Shown here piece after piece: positions 49,964-59,302 of a DNA stretch of 64,000 nucleotides. Both the position numbers and the translations under genes were made by a program. The stretch is from Aureimonas sp. AU22 (lineage in GTDB: Bacteria > Pseudomonadota > Alphaproteobacteria > Rhizobiales > Rhizobiaceae), in the NCBI RefSeq assembly GCF_001463745.1, contig NZ_BBWJ01000012.1:1-64000 (forward strand). Reading direction: 5' to 3'. Under the pieces are notes generated by a model. The model worked only from the letters and a program-made list of their open reading frames with translations, searched no databases and was not told where the DNA came from. How positions within the stretch are numbered: the stretch's first letter is position 1; every line of letters starts with the position of its first letter.

Positions 49964-50100
49964 GATGTCGCCTCGCCGGTCTGTGAACCCGTTCGGCCCC
50001 GCGCCGAACCACGGCGCGTCGCCGGCTTTCGGTTTTGGTCGGGTTTTCCGTTCTGTCAATTCTTGTTCGCACGGGGGCCGGCCCCCATAATCGCGGTCTG

Positions 50101-50727
50101 ATGAAGCTCGACTCCAAATATTTCGACAAGATCCGGGTTCGCCCGGCCCGCTCCGGGCCGGAACCCGAGCGCGCGCCGGTCTGCATGTGGGAGGGTTGCG
50201 AGGAGCCGGGGTCGCACAAGGCCCCGCGCGGACGCGACCACGAGGGCCAGTACCTCCACTTCTGCGTCGACCACGTGCGCGTCTACAACAAGTCCTACAA
50301 CTACTTCTCGGGGCTCGGCGACGACGACATCCAGAAGTACCTCAAGGATTCGCTCACCGGCCACCGGCCGACCTGGACGATGGGCTCCAACAATTCCGGC
50401 GGGGCGAAGGTCTCGCCGACGCCCTCGACCAAGCCGAGCGGGCGCCCGCGCCGCTTTAACGGTGGGCGTCCGCGCGACAGCTTCAACCTGTTCGGCGACG
50501 GCGAGGCGGCTGCGGCCCCGCGCCGCAAGGCGAGGACGCTGGAGATCAAGGCGCTGACCACGCTCGGCCTCGCCGAGAACGCCAATGGCGAGGCGATCCG
50601 CGTGCGCTACAAGGCTCTCGTCAAGCAGTATCACCCGGACGCCAACGGCGGCGACCGCAGTTCGGAGGACCGGCTTCGCGAGGTCATCCAGTCCTACAAG
50701 CTTTTGAAGGCGTCGGGCTTCTGTTAA
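50101..50727 (+). CDS. J-domain (DnaJ-like) protein with C-terminal J-domain
   Basis: A 208-residue protein. The J-domain is at the C-terminus (about residues 145-208) with HPD in QYHPDANGG. The N-terminal half has a Cys/His-containing segment (CMWEGCEEPGSHKAP, YLHFCVDHVRVYN) that may bind zinc. The family is conserved next to cobS in Hyphomicrobiales; it presumably recruits DnaK to a client, perhaps the CobST chelatase (inference from position). Confidence 0.88.
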   Translation: MKLDSKYFDKIRVRPARSGPEPERAPVCMWEGCEEPGSHKAPRGRDHEGQYLHFCVDHVRVYNKSYNYFSGLGDDDIQKYLKDSLTGHRPTWTMGSNNSGGAKVSPTPSTKPSGRPRRFNGGRPRDSFNLFGDGEAAAAPRRKARTLEIKALTTLGLAENANGEAIRVRYKALVKQYHPDANGGDRSSEDRLREVIQSYKLLKASGFC

Positions 50728-50821
50728 GGCCTGACGTCGGCCCTGTTCGACGCACGCCGACCGGCGACGCGCCATGCGAGATGACGGCCTGCCGAGACGC
50801 GGCAGCGCCCCTGGAGGTATG

Positions 50822-51808
50822 ATGAGTGCAGCGGAACTGGAAGTGGCGAACCTTCCCGACGCCATGGTCTCCGTCCGCGAAACCTTCGGTTTCGACAGCG
50901 ACCTGAAGGTCCCGGCCTTCTCCAAAGCCGATCCCCACGTCCCCGAGATCGACCCGGACTACCTGTTCGACCGGCAGACGACGCTGGCGATCCTGGCGGG
51001 CTTCGCCAAGAACCGCCGCGTCATGGTGTCGGGCTACCACGGTACCGGCAAGTCGACCCATATCGAGCAGGTCGCCGCCCGGCTCAACTGGCCCTGCGTT
51101 CGCATCAACCTCGACAGCCACGTCTCCCGCATCGATCTCGTCGGCAAGGACGCGATCACCGTCCGGGACGGGATGCAGGTCACCGAGTTCCGCGACGGCG
51201 TCCTGCCCTGGGCCTACCAGAACAACGTCGCGCTCGTCTTCGACGAGTACGACGCCGGCCGGCCGGACGTGATGTTCGTGATCCAGCGGGTTCTGGAATC
51301 GTCGGGCCGCCTGACGCTCCTCGACCAGGCGCGCGTCATCCGCCCGCACCCGGCCTTCCGTCTCTTCGCCACCGCCAACACGGTGGGCCTCGGCGACACG
51401 ACGGGCCTCTATCACGGCACGCAGCAGATCAACCAGGCGCAGATGGACCGCTGGTCCATCGTCACCACGCTGAACTACCTGCCGCACGACAACGAGGTCG
51501 GCATCGTCCAGGCCAAGGCCAAGCACTTCCAGACGAAGGAAGGTCGCACGCAGATCTCCAAGATGGTCAGGGTCGCCGACCTCACGCGCTCGGCCTTCGT
51601 CAACGGCGACCTGTCGACGGTGATGAGCCCGCGCACGGTGATCACCTGGGCCGAGAACGCCGAGATCTTCGGCGACATCGGCTTCGCGTTCCGCCTGACC
51701 TTCCTCAACAAGTGCGACGACCTCGAGCGCCCGCTGGTCGCCGAGTTCTACCAGCGCGCCTTCGGCGAGGACCTGCCGGAGGCGGCGTCGAATCTCGTCC
51801 TCGACTGA
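50822..51808 (+). CDS. cobS: Aerobic cobaltochelatase subunit CobS
   Basis: A 328-residue AAA+ ATPase. Walker [10 protein letters not shown] (71-79), Walker [10 protein letters not shown]. With CobT and CobN it inserts cobalt into hydrogenobyrinic acid a,c-diamide in aerobic B12 synthesis. GGAGGT lies directly before two adjacent ATGs (50819, 50822); I use the second because of spacing. Its stop overlaps the AT-rich ORF's start (TGATG). CobN is not in the window, and no cobalamin riboswitch is visible upstream. Confidence 0.96.
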   Translation: MSAAELEVANLPDAMVSVRETFGFDSDLKVPAFSKADPHVPEIDPDYLFDRQTTLAILAGFAKNRRVMVSGYHGTGKSTHIEQVAARLNWPCVRINLDSHVSRIDLVGKDAITVRDGMQVTEFRDGVLPWAYQNNVALVFDEYDAGRPDVMFVIQRVLESSGRLTLLDQARVIRPHPAFRLFATANTVGLGDTTGLYHGTQQINQAQMDRWSIVTTLNYLPHDNEVGIVQAKAKHFQTKEGRTQISKMVRVADLTRSAFVNGDLSTVMSPRTVITWAENAEIFGDIGFAFRLTFLNKCDDLERPLVAEFYQRAFGEDLPEAASNLVLD

Positions 51809-52548
51809 TGGAAACTTTAAAAGGCGTTTTTTTCACGGTCCTTGGCGTTATTCTTTCGACGTTATTCAGCGCATACTTACAATCATCGTCTCAGCCGAGA
51901 CTATCTTATGCTGTGGAAGCAGTAAGTTTTCCAATTCCAGAGGTTGAGGGTTTTCCCTATCGCGACATCAGAGCAAATCAAACTACATTCACCTTTTCGA
52001 CACCTACCTTCATTCAAATTTCTGTAGAGAACGCAGGAAATCGTCGCTCAGGCCAGATAGAATTGCGAGCGCAAAATGTAAGAGTTGCGTTCCTTTGCCC
52101 TGATGGAAACTGCTACAGGCCAAAAATTGTTGAGCCAACAGACTCCTACTACACGTTTGGGGAACTATTTCCCTCATCTAACTTAAAAATCTATGTAATA
52201 ATTGATGGTAATTATTTTCCTTCCTTTAATGATATAATTCTTACTGAAAGCGGTTCGTCAATAGACAGGAGACTGGTTCCAGCATCTTTGCAAGATCCAT
52301 TCGGTTTCATTGAGTTTACATCTGCAAATCCGTTTGTTACATTTATATTATTATCATTCATCTTACTTATGCTTCTCGTTGGGGTTTATGCGTTAACTGT
52401 ACAATTACTAGCTGAGAAGTACGATACCGTTTTCTCTCAGTTCTACGATGAGAAAGTATTGCGGGAACGACTTGATCGATTGAAACGGATTAAGGGCGGG
52501 GACTTAAGTGAGCAACACCAAGAGCCCGCGGCAGATCAAGACAGTTGA
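51808..52548 (+). CDS. AT-rich two-TM membrane protein inserted between cobS and cobT
   Basis: A 246-residue ORF of unknown family. One TM helix is at the N-terminus ([17 protein letters not shown], about 8-24), one near residue 195 ([20 protein letters not shown], 20 residues), and about 170 residues between them form a beta-rich domain with Cys96 and Cys101 ([10 protein letters not shown]). The short C-terminal tail is cytoplasmic or basic. The gene starts in an overlap with the cobS stop and runs 41 nt past the cobT start in another frame. Its composition, about 40 % GC by eye with many AT-rich codons, contrasts sharply with cobS and cobT (about 65 %). It looks acquired. No function can be given. 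Confidence 0.8.
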   Translation: METLKGVFFTVLGVILSTLFSAYLQSSSQPRLSYAVEAVSFPIPEVEGFPYRDIRANQTTFTFSTPTFIQISVENAGNRRSGQIELRAQNVRVAFLCPDGNCYRPKIVEPTDSYYTFGELFPSSNLKIYVIIDGNYFPSFNDIILTESGSSIDRRLVPASLQDPFGFIEFTSANPFVTFILLSFILLMLLVGVYALTVQLLAEKYDTVFSQFYDEKVLRERLDRLKRIKGGDLSEQHQEPAADQDS

Positions 52549-54400
52549 CCGCGAGCCGTTCCGCCGCGCGGTGGCCGGCTGCATGCGCGCCATCGCCGGG
52601 GACGGGGAACTCGAGATCTCCTATGGCAACGAGCGGCCGGGGCTGACGGGAAACCGCGCCCGCCTGCCCGAACTGCCCAAGCGCGCCGGCGCGAGCGACG
52701 TCTCGGTGGTGCGCGGCCTCTCGGACGCCATGGCGCTGCGCAAGGCGCGCCACGACGCGCGCGTCCATGCCACGCTCTCGCCTGACGGGCGCGGTGCGCG
52801 CGCCGTGTTCGACGCGCTCGAGCAGGCGCGCTGCGAGGCGATCGGCGCCAACGCCATGCCGGGCGTCGCCGACAACCTCGCGGCGATGCTGGAGGACAAG
52901 TACCACCGCTCCAACCTCGCTGATGTCACCGACCGGGCCGAGGCGCCGCTGGAGGACGCCCTGGCGCTTCTGGTGCGCGAGAAGCTCACGGGCCGCCCCG
53001 TGCCGCCGAGCGCGCAGGCGCTGGTCGACGTCTGGCGCGACTGGATCGAGGACAAGGCGGGGCCGAAGTTCGAGCGGCTCGGGGCAACGGTCGAGGACCA
53101 GCGCCTCTTCGCGCGCGCCATCCGCGACATGCTCGTCTCCATGGAGATGGCCGAGGAACTCGCCGACGACCAGCAGTCCGAGGACGAGGAATCGCCCGAG
53201 GAGGCCGGCGACAACCAGAGCCGCGACAACGAGGAGAGCGGCGCGGAGAAGGACGCCGGGCAGGACGAGGCCGAGCCCGAGCAATCGGAGGGCGAAGCCG
53301 AATCGACTGACATGTCGGAGTCCGAGACCTCCGAGGTCACCGCCGAGGAGCAATCCGACGAAGAGGAACCCGATTCCGAGACCCCGGGCGATTCGCGTCG
53401 GCCGAACCAGGCGATGCCGCGCGATCTCGGCGACACGGACTACCGCGTCTTCGACGAGAGCTTCGACGAGACGATCGGCGCGGAGGAACTGTGCGACGAG
53501 GCGGAGCTCGACCGCCTGCGCGCCTTCCTCGACAAGCAGCTCGTGTCGCTGCAGGGCGCGGTCGGGCGCCTCGCCAACCGCCTGCAGCGCCGCCTGATGG
53601 CGCAGCAGAACCGCGCCTGGGACTTCGACCTCGAAGAGGGTTATCTCGACACCGCACGCCTGACGCGGCTCGTCACCGACCCGATGCAGCCGCTCTCCTT
53701 CAAGATGGAGCGCGACACCCAGTTCCGCGACACGATCGTCACCCTCCTCATCGACAACTCCGGCTCGATGCGCGGCCGGCCGATCACGGTGGCCGCCACC
53801 TGCGCCGACATCCTGGCGAGGACGCTCGAGCGCTGCGGCGTCAAGGTCGAGGTGCTCGGCTTCACGACCAGAGCCTGGAAGGGCGGCCAGTCGCGCGAGG
53901 CCTGGCTGAAGGCCGGCAAGCCGCAGCGGCCGGGACGGCTCAACGACATCCGCCACATCATCTACAAATCGGCCGACGCACCCTGGCGCCGCGCCCGTCG
54001 CAATCTCGGCCTGATGATGCGCGAGGGCCTCCTGAAGGAGAACATCGACGGCGAGGCGCTGATCTGGGCGCACAACCGGCTGCTCGGCCGCCCCGAGCAG
54101 CGCCGCATCCTGATGATGATCTCGGACGGCGCGCCGGTCGATGATTCGACCCTCTCGGTGAACCCCGGCAACTACCTCGAGCGGCACCTGCGCGCGGTGA
54201 TCGAGGAGATCGAGACGCGCTCGCCGGTGGAACTGCTCGCCATCGGCATCGGCCACGACGTGACGCGCTACTATCGCCGCGCCGTGACGATCTCCGATGC
54301 CGAGGAACTCGCCGGGGCGATGACCGAGCAGTTGGCCGCCCTCTTCGCCGACGAGGGGGAGATGCCCGTCCGCCTGCGTCGCGCCGCCGGCCGGCGCTGA
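52508..54400 (+). CDS. cobT: Aerobic cobaltochelatase subunit CobT
   Basis: A 630-residue protein. The N-terminal part ([35 protein letters not shown]) is the CobT core; a very acidic Glu/Asp/Ser stretch fills about residues 215-300; the C-terminal vWA-like domain has the MIDAS motif DNSGSMRG with Asp416, Ser418 and Ser420. It partners with CobS in cobalt insertion. The GTG at 52508 has GGGG nine bases upstream and matches the family N-terminus. It overlaps the AT-rich ORF by 41 nt. Confidence 0.95.
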   Translation: MSNTKSPRQIKTVDREPFRRAVAGCMRAIAGDGELEISYGNERPGLTGNRARLPELPKRAGASDVSVVRGLSDAMALRKARHDARVHATLSPDGRGARAVFDALEQARCEAIGANAMPGVADNLAAMLEDKYHRSNLADVTDRAEAPLEDALALLVREKLTGRPVPPSAQALVDVWRDWIEDKAGPKFERLGATVEDQRLFARAIRDMLVSMEMAEELADDQQSEDEESPEEAGDNQSRDNEESGAEKDAGQDEAEPEQSEGEAESTDMSESETSEVTAEEQSDEEEPDSETPGDSRRPNQAMPRDLGDTDYRVFDESFDETIGAEELCDEAELDRLRAFLDKQLVSLQGAVGRLANRLQRRLMAQQNRAWDFDLEEGYLDTARLTRLVTDPMQPLSFKMERDTQFRDTIVTLLIDNSGSMRGRPITVAATCADILARTLERCGVKVEVLGFTTRAWKGGQSREAWLKAGKPQRPGRLNDIRHIIYKSADAPWRRARRNLGLMMREGLLKENIDGEALIWAHNRLLGRPEQRRILMMISDGAPVDDSTLSVNPGNYLERHLRAVIEEIETRSPVELLAIGIGHDVTRYYRRAVTISDAEELAGAMTEQLAALFADEGEMPVRLRRAAGRR

Positions 54401-54402
54401 CG

Positions 54403-55437
54403 GTGCCCTTGCGTCTGGCCGCGGTCGGCCGCTGGGGGCTCGTTGCCGCGCTTCTCGTCGCCGGGGCGACGCTGAGCCCCGCCCCGCGCGCCCTGTCGGC
54501 GGAGACGCAGGTCCGCGCGCAGCCGATCGCGCGCTTCGCCATCGGGCGCGACACGGTGCGCTTCGGCGCGCTCGACTATGTCGGCGGCTTTTCCTACAGC
54601 TCGTCCGACCGGCGCCTCAAGGGCGTCTCCTCCATCCGAATGCGGCCGGAGGGTGCCGGCTTCCTGGCGCTCACCGATACCGGGTTCTGGTTCGCCGGCA
54701 CGATCCGCCGCGACGCGGACGGACGACCCGTCGGCATCGCGGATGCGCGCATCGCCCCCATGCTCAACCCGGCCGGGCGCACCATGCCGAACAAGGGCCA
54801 GGCCGATGCCGAAGGGCTGGCGATCTCGGGCGACGAAGCGCTGGTCAGCTTCGAGCGCGACCACCGCATCGAAGCCTTTTCTCCCGCCTGGGCGCCGTTC
54901 GAAGCCAGGGGTCGGCGCGTTCCCCTGCCGATCCCGCGCGGCGAGCTGCGCGGCAACGGGGGAATCGAGACGATCGCCGCGTCACCGAAGGATTCGCCGC
55001 TCGGCGGGGCCGTCGTGATCGTGGCCGAGAGGTCGATCGACGACGCCGGCAATCTCCTGGCGGCGATCCTCGGGCGCGGGCCGTTCACCGTGAGGCGCGA
55101 CGAGGTTTGGGCCGTGACCGACGGCACGTTCCTACCCGACGGCGATCTCCTGCTCCTGGAGCGTCGGTTCGAGGGGTTCGGGCGTGTCGGCATGCGCATT
55201 CGCCGCATCGACGGCGCGTCCATACGCCCCGGCGCTCTGGTCGACGGGCCGGTCCTGATGGAGGCCGATCTCGGCGAGGAGATCGACAACATGGAGGGGC
55301 TGGACGCCTGGCAGGGCAGCGACGGCCAGATCTACCTGTCGCTCGTCTCCGACGACAACGGCTCCTTTATCCAGCGCAACCTCTACCTCGAGTTCCGCCT
55401 CGCCGAGGACCGGCAGGCGACCGCCGGCGAGCGTTGA
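54403..55437 (+). CDS. Exported esterase-like / phytase-like protein (PF13449-type)
   Basis: A 344-residue protein with a Sec signal (GRWGLVAALLVAGATLSPAPRA). The body looks like a beta-propeller of the 'esterase-like activity of phytase' family: FGALDYVGGFSYSSSDRRLKGVSSIRM, ALTDTGFWFAG, ADAEGLAI and NMEGLDAWQG segments. Its function is unknown; the Asp/Glu clusters suggest metal binding. It starts with GTG 2 nt after cobT, so it is in the same operon; the co-location with cobST is known from rhizobia, but its relevance is unclear. Confidence 0.82.
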   Translation: MPLRLAAVGRWGLVAALLVAGATLSPAPRALSAETQVRAQPIARFAIGRDTVRFGALDYVGGFSYSSSDRRLKGVSSIRMRPEGAGFLALTDTGFWFAGTIRRDADGRPVGIADARIAPMLNPAGRTMPNKGQADAEGLAISGDEALVSFERDHRIEAFSPAWAPFEARGRRVPLPIPRGELRGNGGIETIAASPKDSPLGGAVVIVAERSIDDAGNLLAAILGRGPFTVRRDEVWAVTDGTFLPDGDLLLLERRFEGFGRVGMRIRRIDGASIRPGALVDGPVLMEADLGEEIDNMEGLDAWQGSDGQIYLSLVSDDNGSFIQRNLYLEFRLAEDRQATAGER

Positions 55438-55441
55438 ACCG

Positions 55442-56149
55442 TCAAGCCGCCGCCGCCGGGGCCTCGCGATAGGGCAGGAAGGCGTTGACGACGACGCGGT
55501 AGGGCACGAGGCCGAAGACCGCGATCACGAGCTTCACCCCGAAGTCGCCGAGCGCCCAAGACACCCAGCGCGGCGCATCCAGCGCCAGCAGCCCGAAGAG
55601 CGGCGCCGATTCCAGCGCGAAGGGCTCGTTCGGACCGAGAACCAGGAAGACCGGCGCGAAGGCCACCGAGAAGAACACGAGCGTGTCGAGGATGGTGCCG
55701 AGGATGCCGCTCGCGAGCGGCGCCTTCCACCAGGACAGGCGGCGCAGGCGGTTGAACACCAGGATGTCGAGAAGCTGCGCGACGAGAAAGGCCGTACCGC
55801 TGGCAAGCGCGATGCGCAGGAGCCGTCCCGCTTCCGTCTCGAACGGCGTGAGGCCGAGCTTGTGGAGGATCGGCGGCAGCAGGATCGAACTCGCGACGGC
55901 GGCCGCGAACCCGAGATACACGACGCGCCGCGCCACGGCCGGGCCGAAGAGACGATTGTTCACGTCCGTGACGATGAAGGCGAAGGGATAGACGAAGGCG
56001 CCCCAGGTGAGGAGGTCGGCCAGCGACAGGGGCCCGAGCGTGCCCTGGACGGGGAACTGAACGGCGATGTTGGAGGCGAGGACGATGATCGTCATGGCGA
56101 TCACCGGCAGGACGGTGCGGCGGGACAGGGTCACGGCGGGGCGTTCCAT
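55442..56149 (-). CDS. yhhQ: Queuosine precursor transporter (VUT/YhhQ family)
   Basis: A 235-residue six-to-seven-TM protein of the COG1738 family. Segments NIAVQFPVQGT, WGAFVYPFAFIVTDVNNRLFGP, GTAFLVAQLLDILVFNRLR and WWKAPLASGILGTILDTLVF match. Family members import the queuosine precursors preQ0 and preQ1. The ATG at 56149 sits in the A-rich tail of a preQ1-I-like element; the GTG at 56134, preceded by TGGA, is an alternative start. It converges with the phytase-like gene. Confidence 0.93.
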   Translation of the reverse strand: MERPAVTLSRRTVLPVIAMTIIVLASNIAVQFPVQGTLGPLSLADLLTWGAFVYPFAFIVTDVNNRLFGPAVARRVVYLGFAAAVASSILLPPILHKLGLTPFETEAGRLLRIALASGTAFLVAQLLDILVFNRLRRLSWWKAPLASGILGTILDTLVFFSVAFAPVFLVLGPNEPFALESAPLFGLLALDAPRWVSWALGDFGVKLVIAVFGLVPYRVVVNAFLPYREAPAAAA

Positions 56150-56176
56150 TTTTTTAGGCTGGGGTATGGCACCAGC
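56144..56176 (-). promoter_or_regulatory. Candidate preQ1-I riboswitch overlapping the yhhQ start
   Basis: On the minus strand: stem P1 GCTGG (56176-56172) pairs with CCAGC (56162-56158); the loop is TGCCATACC; the tail is CTAAAAAA followed by ATGG. Loop CCAT (56169-56166) can pair with tail ATGG (56149-56146) as the pseudoknot P2, which would hide the start codon. Stem length, loop length and A-rich tail match the preQ1-I class, and the gene is a known target type (COG1738). Confidence 0.65.
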
Positions 56177-56197
56177 GTCGGGTCGGGTGTTGACGCA

Positions 56198-56225
56198 AGA
56201 ACGCCGCCCGGAGGGGCGGCGTTCT
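56198..56225 (-). terminator. Terminator hairpin after rpmB
   Basis: A 12-bp perfect stem AGAACGCCGCCC / GGGCGGCGTTCT with a 4-nt loop, 27 nt past the rpmB stop; the T-run is weak. It separates rpmB from the yhhQ leader. Confidence 0.75.
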
Positions 56226-56251
56226 CAAGAATTCGAGCGGGTCGAAACGCC

Positions 56252-56551
56252 TCAGGCGGCTTCGGCGACCATGGCGGTCTTCTTGGCGATCTGACGCTTC
56301 AGAAGGCGGGCCTTCTGCGACAGGTCGTGCTCGGCGGCCTTGGCGAGGAAGGCGTCGAGGCCACCGCGGTGCTCGACCGAGCGCAGCGCATGGGCCGAGA
56401 TGCGAAGACGGAAGCGCTGGCCGAGCGCGTCGGAGATCAGCGTCACCTGGCACAGGTTCGGCAGAAAGCGACGGCGGGTCTTGTTGTTGGCGTGGCTGAC
56501 GTTGTTGCCGGTCTGGACGGCCTTGCCGGTCAGTTCGCAAGCGCGTGACAT
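56252..56551 (-). CDS. rpmB: 50S ribosomal protein L28
   Basis: A 99-residue bL28, alphaproteobacterial long form. [21 protein letters not shown] and [15 protein letters not shown] are typical. It carries a single Cys in each of two segments and not the four-Cys zinc form. AAAGGTGAT lies upstream of the ATG. Divergent from the DUF3108 gene. Confidence 0.97.
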   Translation of the reverse strand: MSRACELTGKAVQTGNNVSHANNKTRRRFLPNLCQVTLISDALGQRFRLRISAHALRSVEHRGGLDAFLAKAAEHDLSQKARLLKRQIAKKTAMVAEAA

Positions 56552-56790
56552 GGGATCACCTTTCAAACGTTCGATACGGCCTTCCGGGGCGCGCCGCCAC
56601 CGGAACGGCAGCGCGATCATCGACCCCATGGCATGATCGGAAAATCGACTGCCCCTATAGTTGCCGGCGGCGGCGACGTCAAGCCGCAGGATCGCCGGAG
56701 ACGGCCCCGGGCTTGATCCCGCCGCCTTTGCTCCGCAAGACCGGGGGACGCGCCCCGCCGTGCCGCAAAGCCTTGCCCGGAGACTGCCCC

Positions 56791-57570
56791 ATGCTTCGCG
56801 CCGCCCCCAGCCTCCTTTTGCTTGCGCTTCTGGCCGGTGCCGCGCCGGCCGGCGCCGACACGCGCCCTGTCCGGACGAACTACACGATCTCGTTGATCGG
56901 GCTGCCCGTCGGTCGCGCCGAGTTCCAGACCACGATCGACGGATCCCGGTTCGTCGTCTCCGGCACGCTGGCGTCGGCGGGGCTTGCCGAACTCGTCTCC
57001 TCGACGCGAGGCACGAGTTCGGTGTCGGGACGCATCGCCGGCCGCCGGCTCCTCGCCGACCGCTACGCGCTCGCCTACACGAGCGACGGAAAGTCGTGGG
57101 CGAGCGACCTCGCCTTGCGGGCGGGCAGCGTGGTTTCGGCCAAGGTCGCGCCGCCCGCGCGAACACCGGCCCCCGCCGACTTCGTGCCGGTGCGCCGAGC
57201 GCAGCTGACGGGCGTCGTCGATCCGCTCAGCGGGCTGATGATCAAGCCTGGAGCGCCACAGGATCTTTGCCGCCGCACGCTCAACATCTACGACGGCTGG
57301 AGCCGCATCGACCTGCCGCTGGAGCCCGCTGGCACCGAATCGTTCCGAACGGACGGGTTCGAGGGGGAGGCGACGGTCTGCACCACGACGGTTCGACCGG
57401 TGAGCGGCTACCGCACCTCGTCCAACGGGCTGAAGTTTCTCAAAGGCAGGACGATCAGGCTCTGGTTCGCCGAGATTGGCGACACCGGCATCTATGCGCC
57501 GGTGCGCGTTCGCATTCCGACCGAGGTCGGCCCGCTGACGCTGACCGCCTCGACCTTCGCCAAGCCGTGA
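56791..57570 (+). CDS. DUF3108 exported protein
   Basis: A 259-residue protein with a clear Sec signal ([18 protein letters not shown]). The body has DUF3108 features: [21 protein letters not shown] and the C-terminal ... [23 protein letters not shown], a lipocalin-like beta-rich fold in the periplasm. Function unknown; DUF3108 proteins have been linked with cell-envelope processes. Cys residues in LCRRTL and TVCTTT may form a disulfide. Confidence 0.85.
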   Translation: MLRAAPSLLLLALLAGAAPAGADTRPVRTNYTISLIGLPVGRAEFQTTIDGSRFVVSGTLASAGLAELVSSTRGTSSVSGRIAGRRLLADRYALAYTSDGKSWASDLALRAGSVVSAKVAPPARTPAPADFVPVRRAQLTGVVDPLSGLMIKPGAPQDLCRRTLNIYDGWSRIDLPLEPAGTESFRTDGFEGEATVCTTTVRPVSGYRTSSNGLKFLKGRTIRLWFAEIGDTGIYAPVRVRIPTEVGPLTLTASTFAKP

Positions 57571-57574
57571 GACG

Positions 57575-57877
57575 TCAGATGCCGGCGCGGTAGGCCGCCG
57601 GGATGACGTAGATGTAGATGATCTGCTGCAGGAAGAAGATGAGGAGCAGCACCACCAGCGGCGACAGGTCGAGCCCGCCGAAGTTCGGCAGGATGCGCCG
57701 GATCGGCCGATAGAGCGGCTCGGTCATCCGGTACAGGAAATCGCCGATCACCGACACGAACTGGTTGCGCGGATTGACGATGTTGAAGGCGAAGAGCCAG
57801 GACAGGATCGCCGACGCGATGATGATCCACCACAGGATGTTGAGGATCAGAAGGACGACTTGGATGACGGCGAGCAT
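57575..57877 (-). CDS. yggT: YggT-family membrane protein
   Basis: A 100-residue two-TM protein: LAVIQVVLLILNILWWIII and LVVLLLIFFLQQIIYIYVI, with the conserved cytoplasmic segment MTEPLYRPIRRILPNFGGLDLSPL. YggT proteins are implicated in osmotic stress or potassium homeostasis in some bacteria, otherwise unassigned. It converges with DUF3108 after 4 nt. Confidence 0.93.
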   Translation of the reverse strand: MLAVIQVVLLILNILWWIIIASAILSWLFAFNIVNPRNQFVSVIGDFLYRMTEPLYRPIRRILPNFGGLDLSPLVVLLLIFFLQQIIYIYVIPAAYRAGI

Positions 57878-58030
57878 GTCGGTCGGCGGCCTTTCGGTTG
57901 GGGCACTCTAGCCAGCGGAAGCGTGGCGCGAGGCTCGCACGACGAAATGGGGATTTCCCTAACGAATGCCAGTTTCCCATCGCCGCATACGGCTTCGTGA
58001 TGCCGGCGCCGCCGGGTCCCGACATGGCGC

Positions 58031-58059
58031 TTGACAGGTCCCGCGCCGCTATCCTAAAT
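58031..58059 (+). promoter_or_regulatory. Promoter of tRNA-Ala
   Basis: TTGACA (58031-58036), 17-nt spacer, CTAAAT (58054-58059): a good alphaproteobacterial sigma-70 promoter, with the mature tRNA start 17 nt after the -10. Confidence 0.75.
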
Positions 58060-58076
58060 GCCGCCGACTGGTGGAC

Positions 58077-58152
<76 letters not shown>

Positions 58153-58401
58153 TTCCTCGCTTATCGGCACATGGTTTTCGCGGCGGTTCGATCGCCCCGC
58201 AATCGCCGTCGCTCGCGACCTGATCCGTCATCTCGTATTCCGAGACATGCGCCGTGCGGTGGGCGAACGCCGTCGCGACGCAGGCATTCGATGCTTGCGC
58301 AAGCGGGGATCGGATCCTTCGTCTGTCCTGCCCGCGCGCGACGCAACGCCTGGCAGGGCTTGGCTCCCACCCGTCGCCGGCTGAAACGTGCTACCCTCCC
58401 G

Positions 58402-58578
58402 TCAGTTGAGAACGCGCAGGAGCTTCTCGATCCGGTCGGACACGGCAGTGCCGAGCCGCTCGGCTTCCGGCACGTTGAGGATCACCGCCTCCCGTGCGAC
58501 ATACTCGCAAAGACGCGCGAGGGCCTCGAGGTTCTCCCGCACTTCGCTGTCGACGATGTTGCAGTTCCCGTCGGTCAT
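58402..58578 (-). CDS. Small helical protein coupled to luxI
   Basis: A 58-codon ORF directly downstream of luxI. Its ATG overlaps the luxI stop in ATGA (58575-58578). The sequence reads as one amphipathic helix pair: SEVRENLEALARLCEYVARE, then VPEAERLGTAVSDRIEKLLRVLN, acidic near the N-terminus, with two Cys. CGGGAGG-like sites after it are not a T-rich terminator. The codon pattern (GC-rich third positions) and overlap support a gene. It is too short for most gene callers. Function unknown; a role in autoinducer signalling is inference from position only. Confidence 0.75.
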   Translation of the reverse strand: MTDGNCNIVDSEVRENLEALARLCEYVAREAVILNVPEAERLGTAVSDRIEKLLRVLN

Positions 58579-59252
58579 CTCGCGCCTTTCAGTGGTGGAT
58601 AGTGGCCGGCCCGATTCGCGGGCACGGACAGAAACGGCTTTCGCGGACCGACGTGGACGATCTGGCTAGCAGCGATGCCGGTTGCGGCGCGCACCGTCGT
58701 CAGATTCCGTTCGGACACCCTCATGTAGGCGGCGAGCTTGGAGCGTCCGTCGATCCTCTCCGGCAAGCCGAGAACCTCGACGTCCCAACCGAAGTCCGCC
58801 CATCGCGTGAGCCAGTAAGCGTCCTGCAAGCCACCGACCCAGCGAATCCCTTCATCGACGCAATATTCCATCACGGCGCAACACATGGCACTTGTCACAC
58901 TGTCGTGACTGCCCTCGTACGCCGACGGGATCAGGAACAGCCGCGCCCAGTACGCCCAACGCTCTTGGTCGAAACCCATGCGATCGTCTTGCGATCGCGA
59001 GCCGCCTTGACTTTGAAACGAGAAGCCCGCGCACGGCCTCAGACGCGTGGCGGATACGAACCGGCCATGCCGGTATCCGAGAAGGTGGACCGTACCGGTC
59101 GGCTGGAGCGGCCCCGCCCGCCGCTCGCCGACACGATGGGCGGAGCGGTTCACCGTTTCGGCAGGCAACCCGGAACGTGCGCGCGCGTACTCGTCCAGGC
59201 GATCGGCAAACAGATGGCGGTTCGCCGACGTGACGACCTGGACCTCGAGCAT
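58575..59252 (-). CDS. LuxI-family autoinducer synthase-like protein, divergent
   Basis: A 225-residue GNAT-like LuxI homologue. The N-terminal ANRHLFADRLDEYARAR, the beta strand VHLLGY, ATRLRP and CCAVMEYCVDEGIRWVGGLQDAYWLTRW segments follow the LuxI fold, closest in feel to the BjaI/RpaI type. The canonical acidic residues look changed: the Asp pair region reads PTGTVHLL and the W-E-x-S-R motif reads AYWAR, keeping only the Arg. It may use an unusual acyl donor or be inactive. GGAGAGGG lies before the ATG. Transcribed after luxR with a lux-box-like dyad between them. Confidence 0.75.
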   Translation of the reverse strand: MLEVQVVTSANRHLFADRLDEYARARSGLPAETVNRSAHRVGERRAGPLQPTGTVHLLGYRHGRFVSATRLRPCAGFSFQSQGGSRSQDDRMGFDQERWAYWARLFLIPSAYEGSHDSVTSAMCCAVMEYCVDEGIRWVGGLQDAYWLTRWADFGWDVEVLGLPERIDGRSKLAAYMRVSERNLTTVRAATGIAASQIVHVGPRKPFLSVPANRAGHYPPLKGAR

Positions 59253-59302
59253 GTCCCTCTCCGTTGAACAGCGTGGATGCTACGCGGAGCGGACGGTTCT
59301 TC

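Noticed and set aside
50728-50821. A cobalamin riboswitch before cobS
   Set aside because: The gap is under 100 nt and holds no B12-box-like sequence; too short for the aptamer.
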